Origin: SIG603 sp044432645
GTDB lineage: Bacteria > Bacillota > Clostridia > Oscillospirales > Acutalibacteraceae
Direction: 5' to 3'
Assembly: GCA_044432645.1 (NCBI GenBank)
Contig: JAWXUM010000047.1
Span: 1-15,701 of the forward strand
DNA length: 15,701 nucleotides
The notes below the pieces were generated by a model. That model worked only from the letters and a program-made list of their open reading frames with translations, searched no databases and was not told the origin of the DNA. The stretch's first letter is position 1. Each line of letters opens with the position of its first letter. Both the position numbers and the translations under genes were made by a program. Positions 6,532 to 12,827 of this stretch are shown in pieces.

Positions 6532-7542
6532 TTATATTTCTTCATCCACATTCTCTGCCAACAAAGAAAATTCGTGTAGTTTTTGTTTTAGTAAATCTTT
6601 ATCAATTAACTTTGTTTGATATTCTGCGATTAGTGTTGGAGATAAACTTCTTGAAATTGCAAATTCTACAACTTCATCGTCTTTGCTTGAACACAAGACA
6701 ACCCCAACGCTTGGGTTTTCGTGTTCTTTTTTATGTTCTCTATCAAGTGCTTCTAAATAAAAATTCACTTTTCCGATATACTCAGGTTTAAATGCTCCGA
6801 TTTTCAGTTCAAACGCAACCAAACAAGCAAGTCCTCTATGGTAGAATAATAAGTCGATAAAATAATCATGTCCACCAACTTGAACTTTGTATTCCTCACC
6901 TATAAACGTAAAATCTTTGCCAAACTCTAATATAAATTTTTTGATATTCTGTATTATTGCCTTTTGAAAATCATGTTCCGAAAACGTTTCTGGTAAATCC
7001 AAAAACTCTAATACATAGCTATCTAAAAACTCATTTTTAATTTTTTCAGGCACTGCAAGTGGCCCTACTTTTTCTTTTGACAACATATATCTTTGAAAAT
7101 ATCCACTGTCTATTTGCCTTTGAAGTTCTCTAACTGAATATCTTTCTTTTATAGATAAATTTAAATAAAATTGTCTTTCTTCATCGCTTTTAGATGATGA
7201 TAAAATAGCTAAATGCTGTGACCAACTAATTTGTGTCAACAGTGTTGACACAAATTCATTATCCTTATATGTTTCATAAAATTGCTTCATTCTATAAAGC
7301 CCACGTCTGTTAAAACCTTTTATTTCAGGATAATTTTCTTTAATTTCTTTCGCAATACCATCTATATACGACTCGCCAAAATTATGATTTTGAATTTCAT
7401 TTGACAAAAATTTGCCAACATTCCAGTAACGCATAATCAACTCTTCGTTAACTTTTCGCAAAGCATTTTCTCTTGATTTCTCTATTAATTCAATAATCTT
7501 ACAAAAATCTTTGTTTTCATCATTTAAAATTAGCTTTTTCAT
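6532..7542 (-). CDS. YhcG/DUF1016-family PD-(D/E)XK nuclease
   Basis: 336 residues, the full length of the family. The N-terminal DUF1016 helical domain spans about residues 10-150 (ELIMRYWNVGKFLSNEI, GFNRRGLYRMKQFYETY, LTQISWSQHLAIL). The C-terminal nuclease core follows: YFIDLLFYHRGLACLVAFEL with D230 and the E245-x-K247 pair, then KVNFYLEALD. Family members are linked to DNA processing near restriction-modification genes and to mobile elements; the substrate is unknown. All catalytic residues appear present. It leads a co-directional group with the ORF-3-like gene 47 bp downstream. Confidence 0.9.
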   Translation of the reverse strand: MKKLILNDENKDFCKIIELIEKSRENALRKVNEELIMRYWNVGKFLSNEIQNHNFGESYIDGIAKEIKENYPEIKGFNRRGLYRMKQFYETYKDNEFVSTLLTQISWSQHLAILSSSKSDEERQFYLNLSIKERYSVRELQRQIDSGYFQRYMLSKEKVGPLAVPEKIKNEFLDSYVLEFLDLPETFSEHDFQKAIIQNIKKFILEFGKDFTFIGEEYKVQVGGHDYFIDLLFYHRGLACLVAFELKIGAFKPEYIGKVNFYLEALDREHKKEHENPSVGVVLCSSKDDEVVEFAISRSLSPTLIAEYQTKLIDKDLLKQKLHEFSLLAENVDEEI

Positions 7543-7569
7543 GCTCCAATTAATATATTTATTGTTTTA

Positions 7570-7598
7570 ATTATACATCAAAACAATAAATTTTTAAA
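7570..7598 (-). promoter_or_regulatory. probable promoter of the yhcG-like gene
   Basis: Minus strand: TTTAAA, 17 bases, TATAAT, about 30 bp before the ATG at 7542. The -35 is weak but the -10 is consensus. Confidence 0.5.
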
Positions 7599-7635
7599 GC
7601 ATAATTTTGTTAATAAACTTTTTATAAAATACAAT

Positions 7636-8837
7636 TGTACGATCTAGTACAATTAATTTTTAGGAGGTTTCTAATATGAAACAACGAATTAGCGATAAGG
7701 ATAAATTACTTATCATCAACAAACACAAGAGTGGGATTTCTGTCACGGAAATTTGCAAACAGCATGGCATTTCACGTAGCACTTTTTATATCTGGCTCAA
7801 AAAATTAGAAGGTGAAAAAGTTGTGCAAAACAGCTATAAGTTAAATCAGCAACTTAACAAGAACAAAGAAATAGTGGAGGTTCTAAAATCTGTTAACTGT
7901 ACACAAAATTCGCCACTCAAAGAAAAGCTTTACGAACTTCAAAAACTCCATAGCAAATATAGTGTTTATGTTTTATGTGAGGCCTTAGGGGTAGACCGAG
8001 GTACTTACTATAATCACATATTGCGAAATAAAAAAGATAAAACAAAGTACGCTAAGCATAAAGAAGAAATTTCAAAATACGTATTAGAATTATTTCACAG
8101 CACAAACGAAATAATGGGTTGTAGAAAAATTGCAACAATTTTAAAATCTCGTGGCATTGCGACTAATCCTACTTATGTTAATGAAATCATGAAAGAACTT
8201 GGCTTATCTAGTGTTAGAACATATTCCAAAACTGATTATAATAAACTTTCGCCTAAAGCAGACAAATTAAGTTGTAATTTTAACACAAATAAACCTAATC
8301 AAATTTGGGTGTCAGATACATCATACATTCCATTAAAAAATAAATACTATTATTTGTGCGTAATTTTAGACTTATACTCTAGAAAAGTTATTGCATACAA
8401 ATTATCAGAAAAACATACAACTAATCTAGTTTCTGCCACATTTAAAAATGCTTTTAAAAACAGGGATAATCCAACAAATCTTACTTTCCACAGCGACCAA
8501 GGAATACAATTCACAGCAAATTCTTTTCAAATACTTTTAAAAAAATTGAAGGTTACGCAATCTTATTCACCAAAAGGCAAACCTACTCACAATGCCGTAA
8601 TGGAATCATTTTTTTCTAATTTGAAACGTGAAGAAATTTATCGAAATAACTATAAGTCAATTGCACACTTAAAGAAAAGACTTGATGCCTATATGGATTT
8701 TTATAATAATCTAAGACCTCATGTAACTTTAAAATATATGACACCCAATGATTTTGAGTGTCTAAAATTGACAGTTCAAAAGTAATAATTTTCGCAAAAT
8801 AAATTCTCATTTTAAGAAAAAGTGATTTTTGTGTCCA
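7636..8837 (+). mobile_element. IS3-family insertion sequence (about 1.2 kb, ends tentative)
   Basis: The transposase gene occupies almost the whole element. IS3 elements begin TG and end CA: TGTACG at 7636 and GTGTCCA ending at 8837 give a plausible 1.2-kb unit, with only short matching ends (TGnAC in both). No identical target duplication is visible at these borders, so the ends may be off or the duplication may have decayed. A small palindrome AATTGTAC/GTACAATT (7633-7654) overlaps the left end. Confidence 0.55.
7676..8785 (+). CDS. IS3-family transposase, single uninterrupted ORF
   Basis: 369 residues with AGGAGG 8 bases before the ATG. Residues 1-60 are the OrfA-type helix-turn-helix (ISVTEICKQHGISRSTFYIW), about 80-180 the HTH_21 linker region of OrfB (CEALGVDRGTYYNHIL), and from about 208 the rve integrase core: D214 (WVSDTSYI), D274 (FHSDQGIQF), E310 (HNAVMESFF), spaced D-59-D-35-E. 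The last two catalytic acids have the exact D-35-E spacing. Most IS3 members make this product by -1 frameshifting between orfA and orfB; here it is one frame. It looks intact and active, and is the only large plus-strand gene. Confidence 0.93.
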   Translation: MKQRISDKDKLLIINKHKSGISVTEICKQHGISRSTFYIWLKKLEGEKVVQNSYKLNQQLNKNKEIVEVLKSVNCTQNSPLKEKLYELQKLHSKYSVYVLCEALGVDRGTYYNHILRNKKDKTKYAKHKEEISKYVLELFHSTNEIMGCRKIATILKSRGIATNPTYVNEIMKELGLSSVRTYSKTDYNKLSPKADKLSCNFNTNKPNQIWVSDTSYIPLKNKYYYLCVILDLYSRKVIAYKLSEKHTTNLVSATFKNAFKNRDNPTNLTFHSDQGIQFTANSFQILLKKLKVTQSYSPKGKPTHNAVMESFFSNLKREEIYRNNYKSIAHLKKRLDAYMDFYNNLRPHVTLKYMTPNDFECLKLTVQK

Positions 8838-8888
8838 ATTATGAAAATATTCCTATATTTACCAAAAAACATAAGAATTACCTGACTT

Positions 8889-8957
8889 TATAAAATAAAA
8901 TAGACCTGTTAATTTAAGACAAATCGTACAGATTTGTTCTAAACTAACAGGTCTATT
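8889..8957 (-). terminator. terminator of the DUF4160-DUF2442 operon
   Basis: A 13-bp stem AATAGACCTGTTA (8899-8911) with TAACAGGTCTATT (8945-8957), extended by an inner GACAAATC/GATTTGTT stem; on the minus strand it is followed by TTTTATTTTAT. The stem base overlaps the stop codon of the preceding gene. Confidence 0.88.
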
Positions 8958-9295
8958 CAAGACATCACATAACAAGTATCTGTACAAATATCGACTTTAT
9001 TATTCCAAACAATATTGCTATCTACATCAGGGTCTTTATCCCACGAAATACTATTCGTATCATCAATATAAACACGTTTAAAATTATTGTAGTCAAACAA
9101 GAACTCAAATACTGTTCCCTTTTTTATTAATTTATTCATATCATAATTCTTGGTGACCCCATTATTATATGATATAGTTAAAGAAAAATCCTCGTTAGCG
9201 ACAACTTCAACCACTTCAACTGTGCCATTTGCAAAATACTCAGCAAATGGTAAATCAAATCCTTTTTCTAAATAATAATTAACATCTTTTTTCAA
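8957..9295 (-). CDS. DUF2442 protein
   Basis: 112 residues from a TTG start with AGAGGTGA at proper distance. The C-terminal 75 residues carry the DUF2442 pattern (DFSLTISYNNGVTKNYDM, GTVFEFLFDYNNFKRVYID, SISWDKDPDVDS). It follows the DUF4160 gene by 11 bp. DUF4160 and DUF2442 genes are found side by side very often in bacteria and are suspected toxin-antitoxin partners; DUF2442 would be the antitoxin. That role is inferred. A 25-residue N-terminal extension (NYYLEKGFDLPFAEYFANG) precedes the domain. Confidence 0.85.
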   Translation of the reverse strand: MKKDVNYYLEKGFDLPFAEYFANGTVEVVEVVANEDFSLTISYNNGVTKNYDMNKLIKKGTVFEFLFDYNNFKRVYIDDTNSISWDKDPDVDSNIVWNNKVDICTDTCYVMS

Positions 9296-9306
9296 AAAAT
9301 CACCTC

Positions 9307-9567
9307 TTATTTTAAAGGGTCAATAGAAAACAACTCTTGTTGTTTCTCTGCTAATATCCAGTTTTCAATCAATTCATCTTGATGAAAAGCTGCCCAGCCT
9401 AATAACATTTTAAGTTGTTTATTCGGCATACTACCCTCTATAACCTCAATATCATGTATAGAAACTATAACTTTTTCTCCAGCATATTCTGCATGAAAAT
9501 GTGGTGGTCTGTGGTCATTCCAATTAATATATACCTTGATACCACGAAAATAGCAAATTGTAGGCAT
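9307..9567 (-). CDS. DUF4160 protein (putative toxin of a two-gene module)
   Basis: 86 residues, the family's normal size. The signature is complete: MPTICYFRGIKVYINWNDHR, PPHFHAEYAGEKV, and WAAFHQDELIENW near the end. The conserved histidines of HRPPHFHA suggest a catalytic or metal site but no activity is established. AGGGAG precedes the ATG, and its own promoter lies just upstream. Paired with the DUF2442 gene and closed by a strong terminator, it forms a self-contained two-gene cassette. Confidence 0.85.
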   Translation of the reverse strand: MPTICYFRGIKVYINWNDHRPPHFHAEYAGEKVIVSIHDIEVIEGSMPNKQLKMLLGWAAFHQDELIENWILAEKQQELFSIDPLK

Positions 9568-9594
9568 AAAATCACTCCCTACCTCTTTTAATTA

Positions 9595-9623
9595 ATTTTA
9601 ACACAAATCTATTGAAATTTAAA
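9595..9623 (-). promoter_or_regulatory. promoter of DUF4160-DUF2442, related to the VbhA promoter
   Basis: Minus strand: TTTAAA, 17 bases, TAAAAT. The segment AGATTTGTGTTAAAAT nearly repeats in the promoter at 10588-10616 (GGATTTGTGTTAAAAT), with the same spacing. Confidence 0.55.
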
Positions 9624-9656
9624 GCATTATATTATAAAAAACTTTAAATCAGATTC

Positions 9657-10373
9657 TTATAGACTTAATTTATTTTTAATATCAACCAAGACTTCAAGTT
9701 CACGTTTTTTATTCCTTAACCATTCTCTCGAATTATTTTCTGTGTCGATTTTTTCTTGTTCTTCGTCATTGTCATCATCTAAATCATCAAATAAATCTTC
9801 AATTGAAACATAATGTTTTGCACGTTCTTCTTCTGGCAATTTCTCTATTTCTTTTTGTTCTTCAATTATTTTTTCTAATTTTTCTCTTTCTGCATTTAAC
9901 TCTTCCTGTGTAAAACCGAAAAAAGTCATTTCATATATAATTGTAGCTACAAAATCAGCCTTACCAATATCAGCGATATTTTTCTCACTAACTTGATAGC
10001 CCAAAATTTCTTCCCATGGAACATACATCATGCTAAAACCTTGAGGCAATTTAGTTATTCCAATAATCTTTTGAATTTCATCTATTCCAATATTTTCTAA
10101 GCGTTTTAGTTCTTTTTCAATTTCATCATTATTCTTTATTTCGTCTAAATCATATATAGATTCAGATATAAAACTTTCATCAAAACTTTCACACGTGCTA
10201 CAAACAATAATATTATTTGTGTTTATTGGCTCTAACTCGTATAAGATTTCAAACAACTTATTATGCTTATCTAAAACCTGACAATACTTTGTTTCATCAA
10301 TTTCAAATCTTTTCGTAATAGAGTTGACAACTTCTTCTACGCTAGCTTGCATCAATAAATCTTTAAATATCAT
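9657..10373 (-). CDS. DUF6557-like protein (copy 1)
   Basis: 238 residues, acidic, starting MIFKDLLMQASVEEVVNSIT. The most conserved block is PWEEILGYQVSEKNI at about 119-133, followed by IIYEMTFFGFTQEEL (146-160), which I recognise from memory as the DUF6557 pattern (WEEWLGxxI then EMTFFGF); this assignment should be checked. The C-terminal 80 residues are a charged coiled coil with an acidic stretch (DDLDDDNDEEQEK). Its ATG overlaps the stop of the VbhA-like gene (ATGA), so the two are coupled. A second intact copy and two remnants lie within 3 kb. No catalytic motif is evident; arrays of such acidic paralogues resemble immunity-protein arrays, an inference only. Confidence 0.75.
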   Translation of the reverse strand: MIFKDLLMQASVEEVVNSITKRFEIDETKYCQVLDKHNKLFEILYELEPINTNNIIVCSTCESFDESFISESIYDLDEIKNNDEIEKELKRLENIGIDEIQKIIGITKLPQGFSMMYVPWEEILGYQVSEKNIADIGKADFVATIIYEMTFFGFTQEELNAEREKLEKIIEEQKEIEKLPEEERAKHYVSIEDLFDDLDDDNDEEQEKIDTENNSREWLRNKKRELEVLVDIKNKLSL

Positions 10374-10564
10374 AATCCCTCAACCTGCAATCTTTTGTGA
10401 TTTTTTATCAGAATAGCTTTCATCTCAGCACCACTTATTTCACCTTTTGCCCAACGCTGCGAAAGCAACTTTGCATTAAGAGATACTGGTGCACCTTCAA
10501 TTGCATTAATACTATCTGCTATTCTTACCGCTTTTAATCTTTTTGTGTGTTCATACCGAGTCAC
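10370..10564 (-). CDS. VbhA-family antitoxin (Fic-inhibitor type), no Fic partner here
   Basis: 64 residues from a GTG start: MTRYEHTKRLKAVRIADSIN, AIEGAPVS, LLSQRWAKGEISGAEMKAIL. The pattern of a helix ending in xxEG followed by RWxxGEIS is the antitoxin_VbhA domain, which inserts an (S/T)xxxE(G/N) helix into the active site of Fic AMP-transferases. Here the sequence SINAIEG has the E five residues after the Ser, one more than the classical spacing, so the Ser may not be aligned. No HPFxxGNG-type Fic gene is found in the window; the next gene, overlapping by ATGA, is DUF6557-like. The ribosome site is weak. Confidence 0.8.
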   Translation of the reverse strand: MTRYEHTKRLKAVRIADSINAIEGAPVSLNAKLLSQRWAKGEISGAEMKAILIKNHKRLQVEGL

Positions 10565-10587
10565 TACATCACAACTTTTCTAATATT

Positions 10588-10616
10588 ATTTTAACACAAA
10601 TCCACTAGAGATTAAA
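10588..10616 (-). promoter_or_regulatory. probable promoter of the VbhA-DUF6557 pair
   Basis: Minus strand: TTTAAT, 17 bases, TAAAAT, about 24 bp before the GTG start. It begins exactly where similarity of the decayed toxin gene ends. Confidence 0.5.
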
Positions 10617-10769
10617 GAAGGTGATTAATATTTGATCGAAGTGGTATTACATACATATTCCCTTCAACCTCAATACATATTTTTATATATGGTCTTGTTA
10701 TTTTCTTCTAGATTTCTATACAATCTTTATAATCATTATAAAATTGTTCTGTAAAAAAATAAATTTCAT
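10612..10769 (-). pseudogene. type III toxin remnant (ToxN/AbiQ superfamily, TenpN/CptN-like N-terminus)
   Basis: From the ATG at 10769 (AAGGG upstream) the frame soon goes wrong, but a second frame reads IYFFTEQFYNDYKDCIEI, an amber stop, KKITRPYIKICIEVEGN and MYVIPLRSNINH. TenpN/CptN-type endoribonuclease toxins begin with a similar FLTxxFYxDY segment, then an RPY and an IPLRSNIxH segment. So the gene has a frameshift near a T7/A3 run, one internal TAG, and loss of all sequence after the first third; the join is at about 10620, where the VbhA promoter begins. It lies directly downstream of the repeat RNA, the fixed order of type III toxin-antitoxin loci. The identification is from memory of the family. 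Confidence 0.72.
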
Positions 10770-10797
10770 CGTACCCTTATTAATTATCTATTACGCA

Positions 10798-10933
10798 ATA
10801 ATTGCTCCCATGCAAAACACAGGAGCAATCTTCTCAGTGAACATTTTTTTGATTACCTTGCTCACGTTCTATGAGCAAATCTTCCCAGTGAACTTTCTTT
10901 ATTCAATGCTCACGTTCTATGAGCATATCTTTA
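10798..10933 (-). ncRNA. type III antitoxin RNA: tandem hairpin repeats (ToxI/TenpI/CptI-like)
   Basis: Minus-strand order: two full units and a partial third. Each unit has AAGAT, a hairpin TGCTCA-TAGAACG-TGAGCA, an A-rich spacer, and GTTCACTG-r-G. Hairpins: 10906-10926, 10858-10878, and a third variant with a different loop at 10801-10829 (ATTGCTCC/GGAGCAAT), which may be the terminator-like element before the toxin. The unit period is 48 bases between the two full units. The outermost pair changes from A-T to T-A between the first two hairpins with pairing kept. A near-perfect promoter precedes it and a decayed ToxN-type gene follows, as in known type III loci whose RNAs have about two to five repeats of 35-50 nt. 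Confidence 0.72.
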
Positions 10934-10938
10934 TTTAC

Positions 10939-10967
10939 ATATTAGCTTAAATTCGCCAAAATGTCAA
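10939..10967 (-). promoter_or_regulatory. near-consensus promoter of the repeat RNA
   Basis: Minus strand: TTGACA, 17 bases, TAATAT. Transcription would begin near 10932, six bases before the first AAGAT repeat motif. It has the best -35 match of the promoters I see in the window. Confidence 0.82.
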
Positions 10968-11042
10968 CCATATTTATTATTTGTTTATATTTAATTAATA
11001 TTCTATGTTTGCAAGGTTATTTCACCTAATTATTTTTATTGA

Positions 11043-11165
11043 TTATAAACTTAAATTATTTTCCGTGTCGATTTTTTCTTGTTCTTCATCATCAAGCAAT
11101 TCTTCAATCGATACATAATATTTTGCACGTTCTTCTTTTGATTGCTTTTTATGATTCACAAACAT
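11043..11165 (-). pseudogene. C-terminal remnant of a DUF6557-like gene (copy 3)
   Basis: The frame reads KEERAKYYVSIEELLDDEEQ, EKIDTENN, LSL, stop. It matches the last 60 residues of copy 1 (ERAKHYVSIEDLFDD, EEQEKIDTENN, and the final LSL), but the segment between TENN and LSL is deleted. An ATG at 11165 opens a 40-codon frame inside the end of the intact neighbour, so it could be translated, but everything N-terminal of the coiled coil is gone. It probably arose by recombination between paralogues. Confidence 0.8.
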
Positions 11166-11868
11166 CTTTAAGAATTTGATAAGTTAGCACCTGATTTTTT
11201 GCTATTTCTCTTATTAAATTTTCGTGAGAAATTCTCTTTTCTTCTTCAGTTTTTCTTTCCAATCCCAAACTTTCAAAAAAGTCTTCTATATTTGTATAAT
11301 GTTTTTCACGTTCTTCTATTGGTAATTTGTTAATTTCTTCACTTTCTTTAATCGACTTTTCTAATTTTTTACGTCCTTTTTTCATATCTTCTTTCGCAAA
11401 TCCATCAAAAGTCATATTGTAAATTAATTCAGACATCAAGTTTGCTCCACCGAATGATTGAATATTTTTCTCACTGACTTGATATCCCAAAATTTCTTCC
11501 CAATCTACAAATATTACGCCATAATTTTGTGGAAATTTATTTGAATGAATAATTTCACTTAATTCTTCGGCAGATTTTTTCTCCATACCTTTTAATTTAT
11601 TAAGTGAATTTTGGATATCATAATCTTTTTTCAAATCGTCTATCAAATACACAGATTGAGTGAATACTATTTCTCCAAATTCTTCATAATAATGCCCAAG
11701 TACAATTTTATCTGTAAAAATCGGTGTAAGTTTAAGTAAGTCGGATATGAATTTTTTATGCACATCATAAACTCTTTGATATTTCTCTTCATCTATTTTA
11801 TGATTTTTCATTAAAGCATCAACTATTTCTTTAACTGTATAAATTTTAAGCAAATCAATCACTAGCAT
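11149..11868 (-). CDS. DUF6557-like protein (copy 2)
   Basis: 239 residues from the ATG at 11868, chosen because it aligns with the start of copy 1 (MLVIDLLKIYTVKEIVDAL against MIFKDLLMQASVEEVV) and has AAGGTGG at proper distance; a longer TTG reading from 11919 overlaps the upstream remnant's stop. The central block DWEEILGYQVSEKNI is identical to copy 1 over 14 residues, followed by ELIYNMTFDGFAKEDM and a charged C-terminal helix (KLEKSIKESEEINKLPIEER, EKHYTNIEDFFESLG). Copies diverge strongly outside these blocks, as in families under partner-specific selection. No enzymatic motif is seen. Confidence 0.75.
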   Translation of the reverse strand: MLVIDLLKIYTVKEIVDALMKNHKIDEEKYQRVYDVHKKFISDLLKLTPIFTDKIVLGHYYEEFGEIVFTQSVYLIDDLKKDYDIQNSLNKLKGMEKKSAEELSEIIHSNKFPQNYGVIFVDWEEILGYQVSEKNIQSFGGANLMSELIYNMTFDGFAKEDMKKGRKKLEKSIKESEEINKLPIEEREKHYTNIEDFFESLGLERKTEEEKRISHENLIREIAKNQVLTYQILKDVCES

Positions 11869-11915
11869 AACAAAACCCACCTTTTCATTATTTATATCTT
11901 TTTTACTTTCAGTAC

Positions 11916-12190
11916 TCAAATCTTAACCTTTCTAAGTTCGTCTTGCATTGCAGGTCTACCTTTGTATCCCATCTTGAAAAGTTCCACTATTTCTGCTACT
12001 TTTTCCTTGGAATTTTCTAACGTTAACATAAAATTAAGGCCTTTCACTATTGCTCGGTAATGTTCTCTACCACTTGGAAGTCGTGCTGATTTTCGCCATT
12101 TTAAACAACATACTCACCTATAAAACCTGATGAATAATAGCCAAACCCTCTATCAAGTATCCGGTCTTCAAATAAATATTTCCAATTCAT
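11916..12190 (-). pseudogene. SWIM zinc-finger protein remnant (both ends, middle deleted)
   Basis: From an ATG at 12190 the frame reads MNWKYLFEDRILDRGFGYYS, SGFIGEYVV, stop: the usual opening of bacterial SWIM zinc-finger proteins (W-x-x-L-F, ILxRGxxYY). The other end, in a different frame, reads LENSKEKVAEIVELFKMGYK, GRPAMQDELRKVKI, stop at 11916, matching their C-terminus (RxALxDELRK). The CxCx(n)CxH zinc-binding centre and several hundred residues are missing. It accounts for the otherwise gene-free stretch 11.92-12.25 kb. Confidence 0.7.
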
Positions 12191-12254
12191 AAAACACCCA
12201 CCCTATATAAGTACACTGTAATTAAATAATCTATTCTTATTTTTTATAATAAAA

Positions 12255-12827
12255 CTACTTCAAAAAAAAATCTGTTGGTATAAATTTTGCAAGCCAAACA
12301 TTATTTTTTGATAAATAAAATTTATATCCATCTTCGAACATTTTTTTGCTATTAATTTTGTAAATAATAGTTTCTCCGTGTCTTTTTCCAACAATGTTAG
12401 CTGTTTTTTCATCTAACGATAAATGCACATATTGTCTTGTTTTAGGAATTAAACCTATCTCATCTATAGAATTTTTAAACTTTGTGGCAGTTCCGTGGTA
12501 TAAAATATCAGGTGGTTGTTTTTCCTCAAGTTCGACATCTACATTGATAGAATGCCCTTGGTTTGCCCTAATTAAAGTTTTATCTTCATTAAATGAATAC
12601 CTTTGTTTATCATCTTTTTCAACTAAATCGCAAAGAATTTTCATATCAATATTAAATTTTTTATGTTTTTCTAACGCACATATAAGTTCACTTGCATTGA
12701 CCCAACCATTTTCACTCATTTCCAAGTCCAAACTTTTAGGATTATGCCTTAAAGCATAACTTATATTTTTCCCTAATTTCATTTTCTCTATAGTATACTC
12801 CTCCAAGATTATTCTATCAGATTTCAT
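12255..12827 (-). CDS. kptA: RNA 2'-phosphotransferase, Tpt1/KptA family
   Basis: 190 residues, complete. Transfers a 2'-phosphate from RNA to NAD, giving ADP-ribose 1'',2''-cyclic phosphate. Conserved blocks appear in order: LSY-type helix with ISYALRHNP (R27, H28), IRANQGHS (H92), ILYHGT (110-113), TRQYVHLS (R131), IVGKRHG (R149), and DGYKFYLSKNNVWLAKFIP. These supply the R-H-R-R core. In bacteria with no known 2'-phosphate splicing pathway the physiological role is unclear; the enzyme may repair RNA damaged at 2'-phosphates or modify other 5'-phosphorylated substrates. The ATG overlaps the stop codon (ATGA) of the DUF6557-like remnant upstream, so it was once the coupled second gene of such a pair. 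Confidence 0.93.
   Translation of the reverse strand: MKSDRIILEEYTIEKMKLGKNISYALRHNPKSLDLEMSENGWVNASELICALEKHKKFNIDMKILCDLVEKDDKQRYSFNEDKTLIRANQGHSINVDVELEEKQPPDILYHGTATKFKNSIDEIGLIPKTRQYVHLSLDEKTANIVGKRHGETIIYKINSKKMFEDGYKFYLSKNNVWLAKFIPTDFFLK

Noticed and set aside
7633..7654. Palindrome AATTGTAC/GTACAATT as an operator for the yhcG-like gene
   Set aside because: It overlaps the left end of the insertion sequence and lies upstream of the -35 of that gene; it is more likely part of the IS end.
10801..10929. CRISPR array
   Set aside because: There are only two to three units, the spacers are 13-16 bases and A-rich, units contain internal hairpins, and no cas gene is present. The type III antitoxin reading fits better.
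10744..10950. 68-codon plus-strand open frame with hydrophobic residues
   Set aside because: It lies antisense to the repeat RNA and the toxin start; the apparent hydrophobic repeats (LLTFYEQIF, MLTFYEHIF) come from the hairpin repeats.
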